This document shows, one piece after another, positions 15,587 through 23,079 of a stretch of DNA of 32,804 bases. A program made the position numbers and the translations under genes. The notes beneath the pieces were generated by a model, which did not search any database, was not told where the DNA came from, and worked only from the letters and a program-made list of their open reading frames with translations. Source of the stretch: JAAYCI01 sp964370295 (GTDB lineage: Bacteria; Bacillota; Clostridia; Oscillospirales; Ruminococcaceae). Each line of letters opens with the position of its first letter. The first letter of the stretch is position 1. The DNA is taken from contig CAYJIR010000022.1 in assembly GCA_964370295.1 (NCBI GenBank), forward strand, positions 1-32,804. The letters run 5' to 3'.

Positions 15587-15737
15587 TTTAATGCCTACTT
15601 TCATTTTCGTCTTTTTATTATGAGGGACGAAAACACAGTGAAAAGCATCAAGGGAAGGCCCCATAAAAGTGTATAAAAACACTTTTATGAAAGATACTTT
15701 GATACCAGTCAATTTTGTTTGCTCAGCAGGCATTAAA
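15587..15737. repeat. 151-base non-coding element with 13-base terminal inverted repeats
   Basis: Ends 15587-15599 and 15725-15737 match as an inverted repeat at 12 of 13 positions. Inside are perfect stems TTTTCGTC/GACGAAAA (15604-15611 with 15626-15633) and an 11-bp stem (15662-15672 with 15679-15689). The size and ends fit a MITE, or a structured RNA, in the convergent gap between the flavoprotein and feo genes. Confidence 0.4.
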
Positions 15738-15777
15738 ATACCCTTGCAAAACACAATTTCATGTTTTGCAAGGGTAT
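15738..15777 (-). terminator. Strong hairpin ending the feo transcript
   Basis: A perfect 14-bp stem (15740-15753 with 15762-15775), extendable to 16, with an 8-base loop. On the minus strand it is followed by TTTAA, a weak T-run. It is enclosed by a second inverted repeat TGATACCA (15700-15707)/TGGTATCA (15781-15788), which would compete with the neighbouring element's ends. Confidence 0.5.
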
Positions 15778-15840
15778 AATTGGTATCATAATTTTGGGTC
15801 TGATTTGCACTTTTTATATATCCGGATAACAAAGAGTACG

Positions 15841-16017
15841 CTATTTATCGGTGTTTTCTTGACAGCAAGTGTTGGTGTTGTCATCTTTCTTATGGCAACA
15901 AGAACTTTGGGTCGAACACCCAATGCAATGTACTCCTCGGCGTTTTGCTCTAATGATATATACAATAGGCAAAATGATAATGGCTGCAAGGACGAGGATA
16001 AGAATGATGTTTCCCAT
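15841..16017 (-). CDS. FeoB-associated Cys-rich membrane protein
   Basis: 58 residues, too short for usual gene-length cut-offs. It starts MGNIILILVLAAIII: one membrane helix (about 3-22), then a basic turn RAKRR and a cysteine-rich tail with C31, C34, C40, C41, C51 and C52, followed by a charged end. This matches the small FeoB-associated Cys-rich proteins encoded directly after feoB in many Firmicutes; a role in iron handling at the FeoB channel is assumed, not proven. AAGGTG precedes the ATG. It begins 35 bases after the feoB stop on the same strand, so it should be the last gene of the feo operon. Confidence 0.85.
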   Translation of the reverse strand: MGNIILILVLAAIIILPIVYIIRAKRRGVHCIGCSTQSSCCHKKDDNTNTCCQENTDK

Positions 16018-16052
16018 TTTTTCACCTTATTATCTAAAAGATTTTACCTGCG

Positions 16053-18071
16053 TTAAGAGGTTTTCCCAGCACTAGCCAAAGAACCAGATAGTTTTGCGGC
16101 GGATTTTTTGTTGCCCTTAATAACAAGATAAACCACAAGGGCGATGAGAAGAGCGACAACAACCAAGCCGGGGAGGAATGCAGTGCCCGGAGCACCGGTT
16201 GTAACAAGTGTGCCAATTTGGTAGACGAAAAATGCCACGACATAGCCAACACCAAATTGAAGCCCAATACCGGCCCACAACCATTTTTTGCTGTCCATTT
16301 CGGCATTCATGGCACCAATGGCTGCAAAACAAGGCGGTGTGAAAAGATTGAACATGAGATAGGCAAGAGCGGAAATGCCAGTTAATCCCATTGCGGTGGC
16401 TACATCGGAAGCACCGCTTACTAAGGCGAGTTCTTCTGTGTCGATGAAGTTGGTGATACCATATACAACGGCCAAAGTGCCCACAACATTTTCTTTAGCA
16501 ATAAAGCCGGTGATGGCAGCGGCGGCCAGTTGCCAAAAGCCAAAACCGAGAGGAAGCAACAAAATGGAAAAAGGTGAGGCAATGGAGGCCAAGATGCTGG
16601 TGTCTTCCATGCCTTCCGGCACAATTTGGAAACTCCAGTTAAAGGTTTGCATTAGTTGCACGGCAGCATTGCAAAGCAAAATGATAGTACCTGCCTTGAT
16701 AATAAAGGCCTTTCCCCGCGACAACATAGAGATGGCAGCGCGTTTGAGGCTGGGCGCACGATATTCAGGAAGCTCCATAATGAAGAAAGAACGAGCATGT
16801 TTTTCTCCGGTAATACGTTGGATAAGAAGAGCGGTTAGAATGATAAGCACAATGCCGGAAAAATACATCAAGGTGAGAACCCAAGAGGCATCGGCGAAAA
16901 ATACACCGGCAAACAATGCGATGACAGGCAATTTAGCACCACAAGGGATGAACGGAGTAAGCATGGCTGTGGTTCTGCGTTGACGCTCGTTTCGAATGGT
17001 TCTTGTGGCCATAACACCGGGAATGGCACAGCCTGTACCAATAACCATTGGGATGATAGATTTTCCCGAAAGGCCGACAACCTTGAGGAATCTGTCCATA
17101 ACCACGGCAACACGTGCCATATAACCACAATCTTCCAAAAGAGCCAAAAGGAAGAACATTACCATAATCAAGGGTAAAAAGCCTAACACGGCGCCTACGC
17201 CACCAATGACACCATCCAACAACAAGGAACTGAGTACAGGGCTTACGCTTTCACCAAGCAGGCCGGCCACAAATTCGTAGAACATGTCGATGTAACCAAC
17301 CAACCAATCGGCCAGCCAGGTGCCCACATAGGTTTGAGAAATAGTGAACACAAGCCACATTACAAGGGCGAAAATGGGAATACCCAACCACTTATGGGCA
17401 ATGATACGGTCAACGGCGTCTTGTTTGGTTTGACTGTTGCTACTTATAGCACGTTTTTCTGTGCTTTTCACAAGTTCACTTACAAATTGGAAGCGAGCCT
17501 TGTCAGAAGCTAAAACGCTTGCTTCATCTTGAAGATTCACTTCGCCCGCTTCAAAGGCAGGTGATTGTCCCTGTCCACGCACTGAAACAGCAGCGGCAAT
17601 TAGTTCAGACAAGCCATTATTTGCAGATGCTGTAGAGACAACTTCTACTACAGGACAGTTTAATTTTTCAGATAAAGACTTTACATCAATGGATGTTTTC
17701 TTCTTTTTGGTCAAATCGGATTTGTTTAAAGCCACAACAACAGGGATGTTAAGCTCTAACAATTGTGTGGTGAAGAACAAACTGCGACTGAGGTTTGTGG
17801 CATCCACAATGTTGATGATTGCATCTGGACTTTCTGTTAAAACAAAGTTTTTTGTGATATTTTCTTCGCTGGTGAAGGGTGACATGGAATATGCGCCCGG
17901 CAAATCCACGGCAATAAGCTCGTCCCCTGAATGTAAATTCGGCTTAATTTTCCCCTCTTTTTTTTCGATGGTAACTCCCGCCCAGTTACCTACTTTTTCA
18001 ATTTTGCCTGTAATGGCATTGAAAAGTGTGGTTTTTCCGCTGTTTGGATTTCCTGCAAGAGCAATTTTCAT
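16053..18071 (-). CDS. feoB: Ferrous iron transporter FeoB
   Basis: 672 residues. The N-terminal G domain has G1 GNPNSGKT at 7-14, G2 threonine T34, G3 DLPG at 56-59 and G4 NKSD at 116-119; a helical spacer domain follows to about 200. The membrane part begins near 225 and has the two Gate repeats, with conserved cysteines in GTGCAIPGVMATRT and PFIPCGAKLPV, and ends with a final helix (about 625-650) and a short basic tail. It imports Fe(II), driven or gated by GTP hydrolysis. The ATG follows AGGAGG. It lies after feoA, separated by a 182-base gap that contains a possible iron-regulator box, and before the small Cys-rich FeoB partner. Confidence 0.97.
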   Translation of the reverse strand: MKIALAGNPNSGKTTLFNAITGKIEKVGNWAGVTIEKKEGKIKPNLHSGDELIAVDLPGAYSMSPFTSEENITKNFVLTESPDAIINIVDATNLSRSLFFTTQLLELNIPVVVALNKSDLTKKKKTSIDVKSLSEKLNCPVVEVVSTASANNGLSELIAAAVSVRGQGQSPAFEAGEVNLQDEASVLASDKARFQFVSELVKSTEKRAISSNSQTKQDAVDRIIAHKWLGIPIFALVMWLVFTISQTYVGTWLADWLVGYIDMFYEFVAGLLGESVSPVLSSLLLDGVIGGVGAVLGFLPLIMVMFFLLALLEDCGYMARVAVVMDRFLKVVGLSGKSIIPMVIGTGCAIPGVMATRTIRNERQRRTTAMLTPFIPCGAKLPVIALFAGVFFADASWVLTLMYFSGIVLIILTALLIQRITGEKHARSFFIMELPEYRAPSLKRAAISMLSRGKAFIIKAGTIILLCNAAVQLMQTFNWSFQIVPEGMEDTSILASIASPFSILLLPLGFGFWQLAAAAITGFIAKENVVGTLAVVYGITNFIDTEELALVSGASDVATAMGLTGISALAYLMFNLFTPPCFAAIGAMNAEMDSKKWLWAGIGLQFGVGYVVAFFVYQIGTLVTTGAPGTAFLPGLVVVALLIALVVYLVIKGNKKSAAKLSGSLASAGKTS

Positions 18072-18127
18072 TCAATGTTCCTCCTAATAAGATAATGAAT
18101 AATGCTTAATAAAACAAAGGACCTGAA

Positions 18128-18143
18128 ATTAGCAGCCGCTAAT
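18128..18143 (-). promoter_or_regulatory. DtxR-like palindrome upstream of feoB
   Basis: Perfect inverted repeat ATTAGC-AGCC-GCTAAT, which reads TTAG-N6-CTAA (18129-18142), the same architecture as the box before feoA. A TATGAT hexamer overlaps its upstream edge on the minus strand. It could give feoB separate iron control. Confidence 0.45.
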
Positions 18144-18159
18144 CATAAGACATAAGAAA

Positions 18160-18178
18160 ACTCCTAAAAGGAGAATGC
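18160..18178 (-). terminator. Small hairpin between feoA and feoB
   Basis: CTCCT-TTT-AGGAG stem followed on the minus strand by TTTTCTT. It may weaken read-through from feoA into feoB. The stem is short, so this is tentative. Confidence 0.25.
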
Positions 18179-18253
18179 GGCCGGCTAGTAACTACAAAAA
18201 TAGAGTGTGATGGTTGTTTTTTGCCCATATAAAGACGATGCCGATAGCATCAT

Positions 18254-18499
18254 TTAGGGAAGGGGTTTTAGTACAATGGTCTTTGCCAAATCTCGGTCGA
18301 TGCTATAGCGTGCATCTTTTATCGTGATGACAAGTTGACCTGATAAAATAGATAAAATCGTGATGGGTTCATTGGCAAAGCAACCCAAAGTAAACAAAAA
18401 TTTTTCAAGTTCTGCATCGTCTGTAGAAATAGCTGAGATTTGGTACTCTACATTTGGCTCTGCTGTTGCCAAAGTGAACAAGGATTCATTTTGTTTCAT
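18254..18499 (-). CDS. feoA: FeoA family protein
   Basis: 81 residues, a single SH3-like FeoA domain, cytoplasmic. The core reads TLGCFANEPITILSIL then GQLVITIKDARYSIDRDLAKTI, which matches the GLxxGxxV and Rxxx(I/L)A elements of the family in relaxed form. It acts as a small partner of FeoB in Fe(II) uptake. AGGAG precedes the ATG. It is first in the feo group; a promoter with a TTAG-N6-CTAA operator lies about 120 bases upstream. The 182-base spacing to feoB is long for this pair. Confidence 0.9.
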   Translation of the reverse strand: MKQNESLFTLATAEPNVEYQISAISTDDAELEKFLFTLGCFANEPITILSILSGQLVITIKDARYSIDRDLAKTIVLKPLP

Positions 18500-18618
18500 A
18501 AAACACTCCTGAATTTGTGTGGTGTGTAAGAATACTCATAATTTGTGCCTTGTCACAGTGAAGAAGAACTTTGTAAAAGGGTAAGTGAGGGAATGAGGAC
18601 AAAACAACACATTCTAGT

Positions 18619-18634
18619 GTTAGCATAAACTAAC
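18619..18634. promoter_or_regulatory. DtxR/IdeR-like operator before feoA
   Basis: GTTAG-N6-CTAAC palindrome, starting nine bases downstream of the -10 box on the minus strand, a repressor position. The TTAG/CTAA half sites resemble the DtxR/IdeR consensus rather than a Fur box. Confidence 0.5.
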
Positions 18635-18642
18635 TTTCTACT

Positions 18643-18671
18643 ACTTTATCAGAAGGTCTATGTTTTGTCAA
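18643..18671 (-). promoter_or_regulatory. Promoter for feoA
   Basis: Minus strand TTGACA (18671-18666), 17-base spacer, TAAAGT (18648-18643), with the operator immediately downstream. Confidence 0.55.
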
Positions 18672-18756
18672 TGTGAATTGGATATTTTCTCTAAAATCAG
18701 ACAAAAAAATCAATAATAAAAAAAATTATAAGACAAAATGACGGTTTTTTTCTAAC

Positions 18757-18787
18757 AAAAAACCGAAACATGGGAGTTTCGGTTTTT
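18757..18787. terminator. Bidirectional terminator after the RING-finger gene
   Basis: A perfect 12-bp stem (18758-18769 with 18776-18787) with CCGAAAC/GTTTCGG core and flanking A and T runs, followed by T residues on both strands. It is 63 bases after the stop of the RING-finger membrane protein. Confidence 0.85.
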
Positions 18788-18849
18788 GGGGCTATTTAAA
18801 AGAGTGTGATTTATAGAGTGGACCCTTGTTTCACTTTCGGATAGGCCGT

Positions 18850-19887
18850 TTATGGCAAAGGCATATTCATCATTTCCATCATATGGTTCATTAAAATGTC
18901 ACCCCCACCCATTATCCACAGGGTAGAAACAAGAAATAAAACGGCTAAAACACCAAAGAGGCCGGGTAAACTCACGCCACCTTTTTTTGAAAGAAGCATG
19001 GGAAGCGCTTGGTCATTTTGATGTTGTTGTTGCAATTGACGTATTTTTCCGGCGGCATCTTTACGATATAAATATAAAGAAAAAACGCCAAAGCCCACAT
19101 TGCGTATAATGCCAAGTACATAAAAAACCATTTGCAGGTCATTCATAAACTCTAGGCTAAGCCCTTGTACAAAAGGCACCCCTGCTTCCATATACATAGA
19201 TAAAAAATCGGGCACAAGTAATGCTATTTCCAGGGATAGTGCAATGGCAGCCCAAACCCACATCTTTCGATAGGCAAAGTAAAAGTAGGAGAAGAAAAAA
19301 GCGCTAAACGAAAAACTAAGCTTGGTTTTTCGCATATCTTGCTGGCTCATACGCATAAAATAAGACGGAGCAGCCTGCCCAATAAAGGCCGCCCAATCCC
19401 GTTTACTCAGTCCATCAAATTCGCCTTGCATATCTATATTTTGTGTGGGCGGAAAAGAAAAACCACGCATAAACGAGGGCATCTCACCAACACCACTTCC
19501 TTTTTGTGTCGCTGTTTGTTTGGCTTGATGTAACGGGTTGCCACAACGTTCACAAAAAATATTGCTACGTGCATTGATGGTGCGGCAAGTTTGGCAAAGG
19601 GTGCCTTTTTGCTGCGAGCTTGCGTTTTGTTGGTTTTGCACATCATTGCCTAGTGGTGCTGATTTTTTCTCTGGTTGGGCGGTTTCTTGTTGTGCAGCTG
19701 TTTTTGTGTGTGTCTGCCCAGAAGGTATATACTCAAAGCCCTGCCCATGCTTTGCCTCGTAAACACAATGGCCCACTTTGTCATAGCATACTTTATGATA
19801 GGGGGCACCACAATGTGGACACACCACCACACGATCTTGTTTGGCAAAATCTTTTTCACACAATTGACAGGTGTCGGGCTGGTTCAT
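18850..19887 (-). CDS. Prokaryotic RING-finger/zinc-ribbon membrane protein
   Basis: 345 residues. The N-terminus (about 7-41) has a RING-like zinc motif, CxxC ... CPHC ... HxxC ... C. A low-complexity Gln/Thr/Ala linker (about 55-93) leads to a zinc ribbon CQTC-x11-CERC (about 98-116). The C-terminal half is a DUF2628-like membrane part with an aromatic double helix (about 190-232), a helix at about 252-275 and a last helix at about 312-335, ending in a Met-rich tail. Proteins of this plan are common in Clostridia; the function is unknown, and the zinc modules suggest protein binding rather than catalysis. GGAAGG precedes the ATG. It stands alone, closed by a strong terminator. Confidence 0.8.
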   Translation of the reverse strand: MNQPDTCQLCEKDFAKQDRVVVCPHCGAPYHKVCYDKVGHCVYEAKHGQGFEYIPSGQTHTKTAAQQETAQPEKKSAPLGNDVQNQQNASSQQKGTLCQTCRTINARSNIFCERCGNPLHQAKQTATQKGSGVGEMPSFMRGFSFPPTQNIDMQGEFDGLSKRDWAAFIGQAAPSYFMRMSQQDMRKTKLSFSFSAFFFSYFYFAYRKMWVWAAIALSLEIALLVPDFLSMYMEAGVPFVQGLSLEFMNDLQMVFYVLGIIRNVGFGVFSLYLYRKDAAGKIRQLQQQHQNDQALPMLLSKKGGVSLPGLFGVLAVLFLVSTLWIMGGGDILMNHMMEMMNMPLP

Positions 19888-19984
19888 TTGTTTTTCCTTC
19901 CACTTGCTTGTATTTTTCGATTGATAGGATGATATGCGCGAAGAAAAAGAGGTCAGTTTTATTATGTTCTGTACTAGGGATGTA

Positions 19985-20359
19985 TTAGGGATTTTGTTTG
20001 CAATGGCAACAACTGGTGTTATGTTTAAGAAGGGTTTCTATATTATAAAAAGTGTCCTCGGAACATACATGACTTTGCCAAAAAGCTTGCAAGGGGGGAT
20101 GTAGTTCATTCACATGAAAAAAAAGGGCTCCCTGGCGCTGGCACCGAGCAAGACATGCGCGTATGGCAAAATCTAATATATTTTCGTCTTTAACGCTGCT
20201 GTCTAGAATTTTTATATTCTTTCCATCTTGGCGGAATAATACATGTCCAAGGTAGTTTGCATCCTGCATAACAACACAGCCTTCCACAAGGCCGTCAAAG
20301 CGGTTGTCATTGAGTTGGTCGGTAACCTCGGGAAATAAAATAGGGACAACTTGAAGCAC
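19985..20359 (-). CDS. Uncharacterised small protein, possibly GNAT-like, with Cys-rich tail
   Basis: 124 residues. I do not recognise the family with certainty. The pattern of a GHVLFRQDG strand pair, IKILDSSVKD, then a helix (LDFAIRACLARCQRQGALFF) and a short C-terminal unit resembles a minimal GNAT acetyltransferase fold, but no clear acetyl-CoA loop is visible. The end SCCHCKQNP holds three cysteines that could bind metal or form disulfides. The start is GTG 20359, 23 bases after the rluB stop, so it is probably the last gene of the scpA-scpB-DUF2953-gerW-rluB transcript. The GTG lacks a strong ribosome site, so the N-terminus is uncertain. Confidence 0.6.
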   Translation of the reverse strand: MLQVVPILFPEVTDQLNDNRFDGLVEGCVVMQDANYLGHVLFRQDGKNIKILDSSVKDENILDFAIRACLARCQRQGALFFHVNELHPPLQAFWQSHVCSEDTFYNIETLLKHNTSCCHCKQNP

Positions 20360-20382
20360 GGCATCTACCTGCCTTTTCTATA

Positions 20383-21114
20383 TTATCGCTTGCCAGAGCG
20401 CATCAGCATGGCCACTTCTTGCGAGGATAAGTGCCTGTATTTTCCGGGTTGTAACATGCCCAGTTTTACCGGTCCAACCGCACTGCGTTTTAGACGGGCC
20501 ACTTGAAGGCCAACAGCCTCACACATGCGTCGTATTTGTCGGTTGCGCCCTTCTTTAAGAACAATTTCCAGCACACTGCGTTCGCCTTCTTCTGCCACCA
20601 CGCGCACCGTGGCAGGTAAGGTCTTGTGCCCATCGTCCAAAACTACGCCTGCGGCCAATTTTGCAATTTGTTCTTCGCTTGCTTTGGGGCGTACAGTGGC
20701 ACGGTATAGTTTAGAAACACCGCCCGAAGGGTGGGTTAAGGTTTGGGCAAAAGCACCGTCACTTGTTAAAAAAAGTAGACCTTCGCTTTCTTTGTCAAGC
20801 CGCCCCACCGGATAAACCCGACGTGGCAAATCCTGCACTAGTTCCATGATGGTTTTACGGCCTCTGTCGTCTTTAGAGGTACATAAAAAGCCCCGTGGTT
20901 TGTAAAGCATGATATATAGCTGCGGCTCTTTGTGTCGCATTCTCATAGTTTGCCCGTCTACACTAATATCACCTTTGTCTGCATCCATTTTGTCGCCCGT
21001 ATGCACAATGCGTCCATTTACGCGCACACGCCCGGATTTAATCAGTTCCTCTGCGGCTCTACGGCTACAAATGCCACGGGCTGCCATTACTTTTTGAATT
21101 CTTTCTTCTTTCAC
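20383..21114 (-). CDS. rluB: rRNA large subunit pseudouridine synthase B (RsuA/RluB family)
   Basis: 243 residues. An N-terminal S4 RNA-binding domain (about 3-60, with SRRAAEELIKSGRVRVNG) is followed by the RsuA-type catalytic domain with YKPRGFLCT, the catalytic aspartate D107 in GRLDKESEGLL, and the C-terminal LKEGRNRQIRRM signature. It converts a uridine in 23S rRNA (position 2605 in E. coli numbering for RluB) to pseudouridine. The start is GTG 21114, five bases after AGGAGA. It lies 15 bases after gerW on the same strand and is followed by the 124-residue unknown gene. RsuA/RluE-like specificity cannot be excluded from sequence, but this gene order is typical of RluB. Confidence 0.93.
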   Translation of the reverse strand: MKEERIQKVMAARGICSRRAAEELIKSGRVRVNGRIVHTGDKMDADKGDISVDGQTMRMRHKEPQLYIMLYKPRGFLCTSKDDRGRKTIMELVQDLPRRVYPVGRLDKESEGLLFLTSDGAFAQTLTHPSGGVSKLYRATVRPKASEEQIAKLAAGVVLDDGHKTLPATVRVVAEEGERSVLEIVLKEGRNRQIRRMCEAVGLQVARLKRSAVGPVKLGMLQPGKYRHLSSQEVAMLMRSGKR

Positions 21115-21129
21115 GCAGTTCTCCTGTTT

Positions 21130-21624
21130 CTATGCTTCCGGTTGTGGAAGAGGTTCGTTTTGTTCTAGGTCTATCACATCGGCTGTTTGAGCAAATTCGT
21201 TTGTTTTTGCTGTGCTTTTGTCCTCTTTTTTTGTTTTCTTTGCCCGGGAATCCAAAAAAGTACTTAGTTTGTCCACAAGGTCAGGAAGCATATTTAAGGC
21301 GCGGTCGATGGTTGCGTTATGGTCTGCCAGTTGGATAAGTCGAACCTCACCCTCGCGAATCACCAAAAATGCTACAGGTTGGATAGATAGCCCTGCCCCA
21401 CTGCCACCGCCAAACAAATCTTTTGGTGCTTTGGAAGAGACAAAGTCACTTCCGCCGGAGGCAAAACCCATACTTACTTTGCTTACCGGTAAAATGGTGG
21501 TGCCATCTTGCGTGTAAATGGGGTTGCCAATGATGGTGCTGGAGTCTGTCATCTGTCGAATTTTGTCTAGAGTGACATCCATAAGCCCATTGATGGGGTG
21601 GTCTTGGTTTTGCGAATTCGCCAT
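21130..21624 (-). CDS. gerW: GerW family sporulation protein (YtfJ)
   Basis: 164 residues. The N-terminal INGLMDVTLDKIRQM and the STIIGNPI, GTTILPVSKVSMGF and GGGSGAGLSIQPVAFLVI segments are the GerW/YtfJ core. The C-terminal third (about 110-164) is charged and low in complexity. In Bacillus GerW is needed for spore germination in response to L-alanine. Its presence supports a spore-forming lineage, although the family is also kept in some non-sporulating Clostridia. AAGGAG precedes the ATG. Its place between DUF2953 and rluB after scpAB is a conserved order in Clostridia. Confidence 0.93.
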   Translation of the reverse strand: MANSQNQDHPINGLMDVTLDKIRQMTDSSTIIGNPIYTQDGTTILPVSKVSMGFASGGSDFVSSKAPKDLFGGGSGAGLSIQPVAFLVIREGEVRLIQLADHNATIDRALNMLPDLVDKLSTFLDSRAKKTKKEDKSTAKTNEFAQTADVIDLEQNEPLPQPEA

Positions 21625-21693
21625 AATAATTCTCCTTATAAATAATAGATTTTATAAAGTGAGCATGTACAGGAGGAATGTGTTTCGTTCGCT

Positions 21694-22395
21694 TTATCCT
21701 GCCTGTTTTCTTTGCTTTTTTTTCCTTTGACGGATAAGTTTTCTCAGTTTTCTTTTTCTTTGCATAGAATACGGGCCGCCTTTTAGAAAGTAGACCAGCA
21801 TATATATGCCTGCCAGAAATAAGGTGGAAGGCGAGACGGCTATTTTTCCGGCAAATTCTGTGGGCAATGGTTGCTCGGCAAAATTTGCAAAGACAACCAT
21901 TTTTTTAAATTTGATGTGGACAAGGTTGCATAATGCGGCACGAGCTGTGCCTAAAAGAGCTTGGGTTTTTCCATAGTTTTGTGCCACCAAGGCGGCATTG
22001 GCTGCCTGCACAGGTATAAATAATTCGATATCGTAAAACCAAACAAAATGCAAAAGAAAACGTGTGGATACGGTAGAAGCTTGGGAGAGTCTTTGCAAAA
22101 GCTGCACATAATAGGCGAGGTCGTGAGTTTCTTGTTGTTTGGATTTTTTTTGTGTTGTTTTCGTTTTCTTTTGTGCTGTTTTCTTTTTCTTATTGGGGTT
22201 ACGCTTAGGGATTCGTTTTTTTATATTTTCTAAAAACTCAGGCACACTTTTGCCGTGTAAATAAAGCACACGGATACCCAGGACATAAAGCCGAAGTGCA
22301 AAAGCCTGCCCATGTACGCGAAGGGATATAACGAAGGGAACAAAGAATAATAAAACCAGAAAACCAAGCAAGCCCAGTACTATTGCGGTGACCAT
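21694..22395 (-). CDS. DUF2953 domain membrane-anchored protein
   Basis: 233 residues. An N-terminal membrane helix (about 4-24) is followed by a short beta-rich stretch, then a very Lys/Thr/Gln-rich linker (about 62-92), then the DUF2953 core (about 95-200) with HFVWFYDIELFIPVQAANAALVAQNYG, a hydrophobic stretch near 193-207, and a strongly basic C-terminus. The function is unknown; the gene regularly sits before gerW in spore-forming Firmicutes, which suggests a spore-related role. GAGGACGAG precedes the ATG, which overlaps the end of scpB by 16 bases, so translation is coupled. Confidence 0.85.
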   Translation of the reverse strand: MVTAIVLGLLGFLVLLFFVPFVISLRVHGQAFALRLYVLGIRVLYLHGKSVPEFLENIKKRIPKRNPNKKKKTAQKKTKTTQKKSKQQETHDLAYYVQLLQRLSQASTVSTRFLLHFVWFYDIELFIPVQAANAALVAQNYGKTQALLGTARAALCNLVHIKFKKMVVFANFAEQPLPTEFAGKIAVSPSTLFLAGIYMLVYFLKGGPYSMQRKRKLRKLIRQRKKKQRKQAG

Positions 22396-23063
22396 GGCTC
22401 GTCCTCTTCAACAGCAAGCATGGCTGTGCCTTTTTCGCCTTCAATATACATGCCGCCATGCAGAGATTTTGTGGCGGGGATATCGTCAGCTTCGGAAAAA
22501 TTTGGCAAAACATTGGGGTGATGGAATAGCTCACCTTCTTTAGTTACCTCGTCTTCATGCTGCAAAAGAGGCAGCTGCGATAAAGAAGAAATGCCAAAAC
22601 TACGTAAAAATAAGTCGGTCGTTCTATAAGAAAGGGGTTTGCCGGGCAAGTCTAGACGGCCGGCTTCACACACCAATCCTTTTTCGACAAGTTTGCTAAC
22701 TGTGGATGAAGAATCAACCCCACGTACTTGTTCAATAAACGAACGCGAAACCGGCTGATTATATGCCACAATGGCAAGAACCTCTAAAGCGGCAGAAGAA
22801 AGGGGTACATTGCGCCTTGTATCCAGTGCTTTTTGTACTATTTTGCTGCAGCTGTCTTTGGTGGTCAACTGCCAAGCGTCTTCTAAACGGATGAGTTGGA
22901 TGCCACGGTTTTTATGACTATAATCATCTTTTAGGCTGATCAGCAAGCGTTCGCATAAGGGCACTTCAATTTCCAAAATGCCGGCCAAACGCTCGGCGGT
23001 TAAGGGGTCTGCATGGGCAAACAGCACGGCTTCCATGCCGGCTTTTACGCTGTTTAAATCCAC
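22380..23063 (-). CDS. scpB: Segregation and condensation protein B
   Basis: 227 residues from GTG 23063. The frame is open to 23186, but that part lies inside scpA. The GTG sits after a G-rich ribosome site (GGGGGGAT), and the protein from there (VDLNSVKAGMEAVLFAHADPL) aligns with ScpB N-termini. Two winged-helix domains are visible, the second with LSSAALEVLAIVAYNQPVSR near 90 and the RGVDSS motif. It binds ScpA and SMC to form the chromosome condensation complex. The C-terminal 45 residues are acidic and low in conservation. It starts 16 bases after the scpA stop and overlaps DUF2953. Confidence 0.94.
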   Translation of the reverse strand: MDLNSVKAGMEAVLFAHADPLTAERLAGILEIEVPLCERLLISLKDDYSHKNRGIQLIRLEDAWQLTTKDSCSKIVQKALDTRRNVPLSSAALEVLAIVAYNQPVSRSFIEQVRGVDSSSTVSKLVEKGLVCEAGRLDLPGKPLSYRTTDLFLRSFGISSLSQLPLLQHEDEVTKEGELFHHPNVLPNFSEADDIPATKSLHGGMYIEGEKGTAMLAVEEDEPWSPQ

Positions 23064-23079
23064 AATATCCCCCCCATGC

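Larger units (their letters stand above)
18500..18849. other. Intergenic region upstream of feoA
   Basis: 350 bases without a gene on either strand. It contains the feoA promoter and operator (18619-18671), an AT-rich stretch (18690-18740) and a bidirectional terminator (18757-18787) that closes the RING-finger gene. Between operator and feoA (18500-18618) there is an untranslated leader in which I recognise no riboswitch. Confidence 0.6.

Noticed and set aside
15209..15832. A 207-codon minus-strand open frame across the end of the iron-sulfur flavoprotein gene.
   Set aside because: It lies antisense to a clear conserved gene, continues through the hairpin region, and its translation has no recognisable domain or ribosome site.
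15786..16025. A 79-codon minus-strand frame overlapping the FeoB-associated gene.
   Set aside because: The other frame (15841-16017) gives a membrane helix plus Cys-rich tail with a ribosome site and the expected position; this one has no such features.
16375..16983. A 202-codon plus-strand open frame.
   Set aside because: It is antisense to the FeoB membrane domain, and its composition reflects hydrophobic codons read backward.
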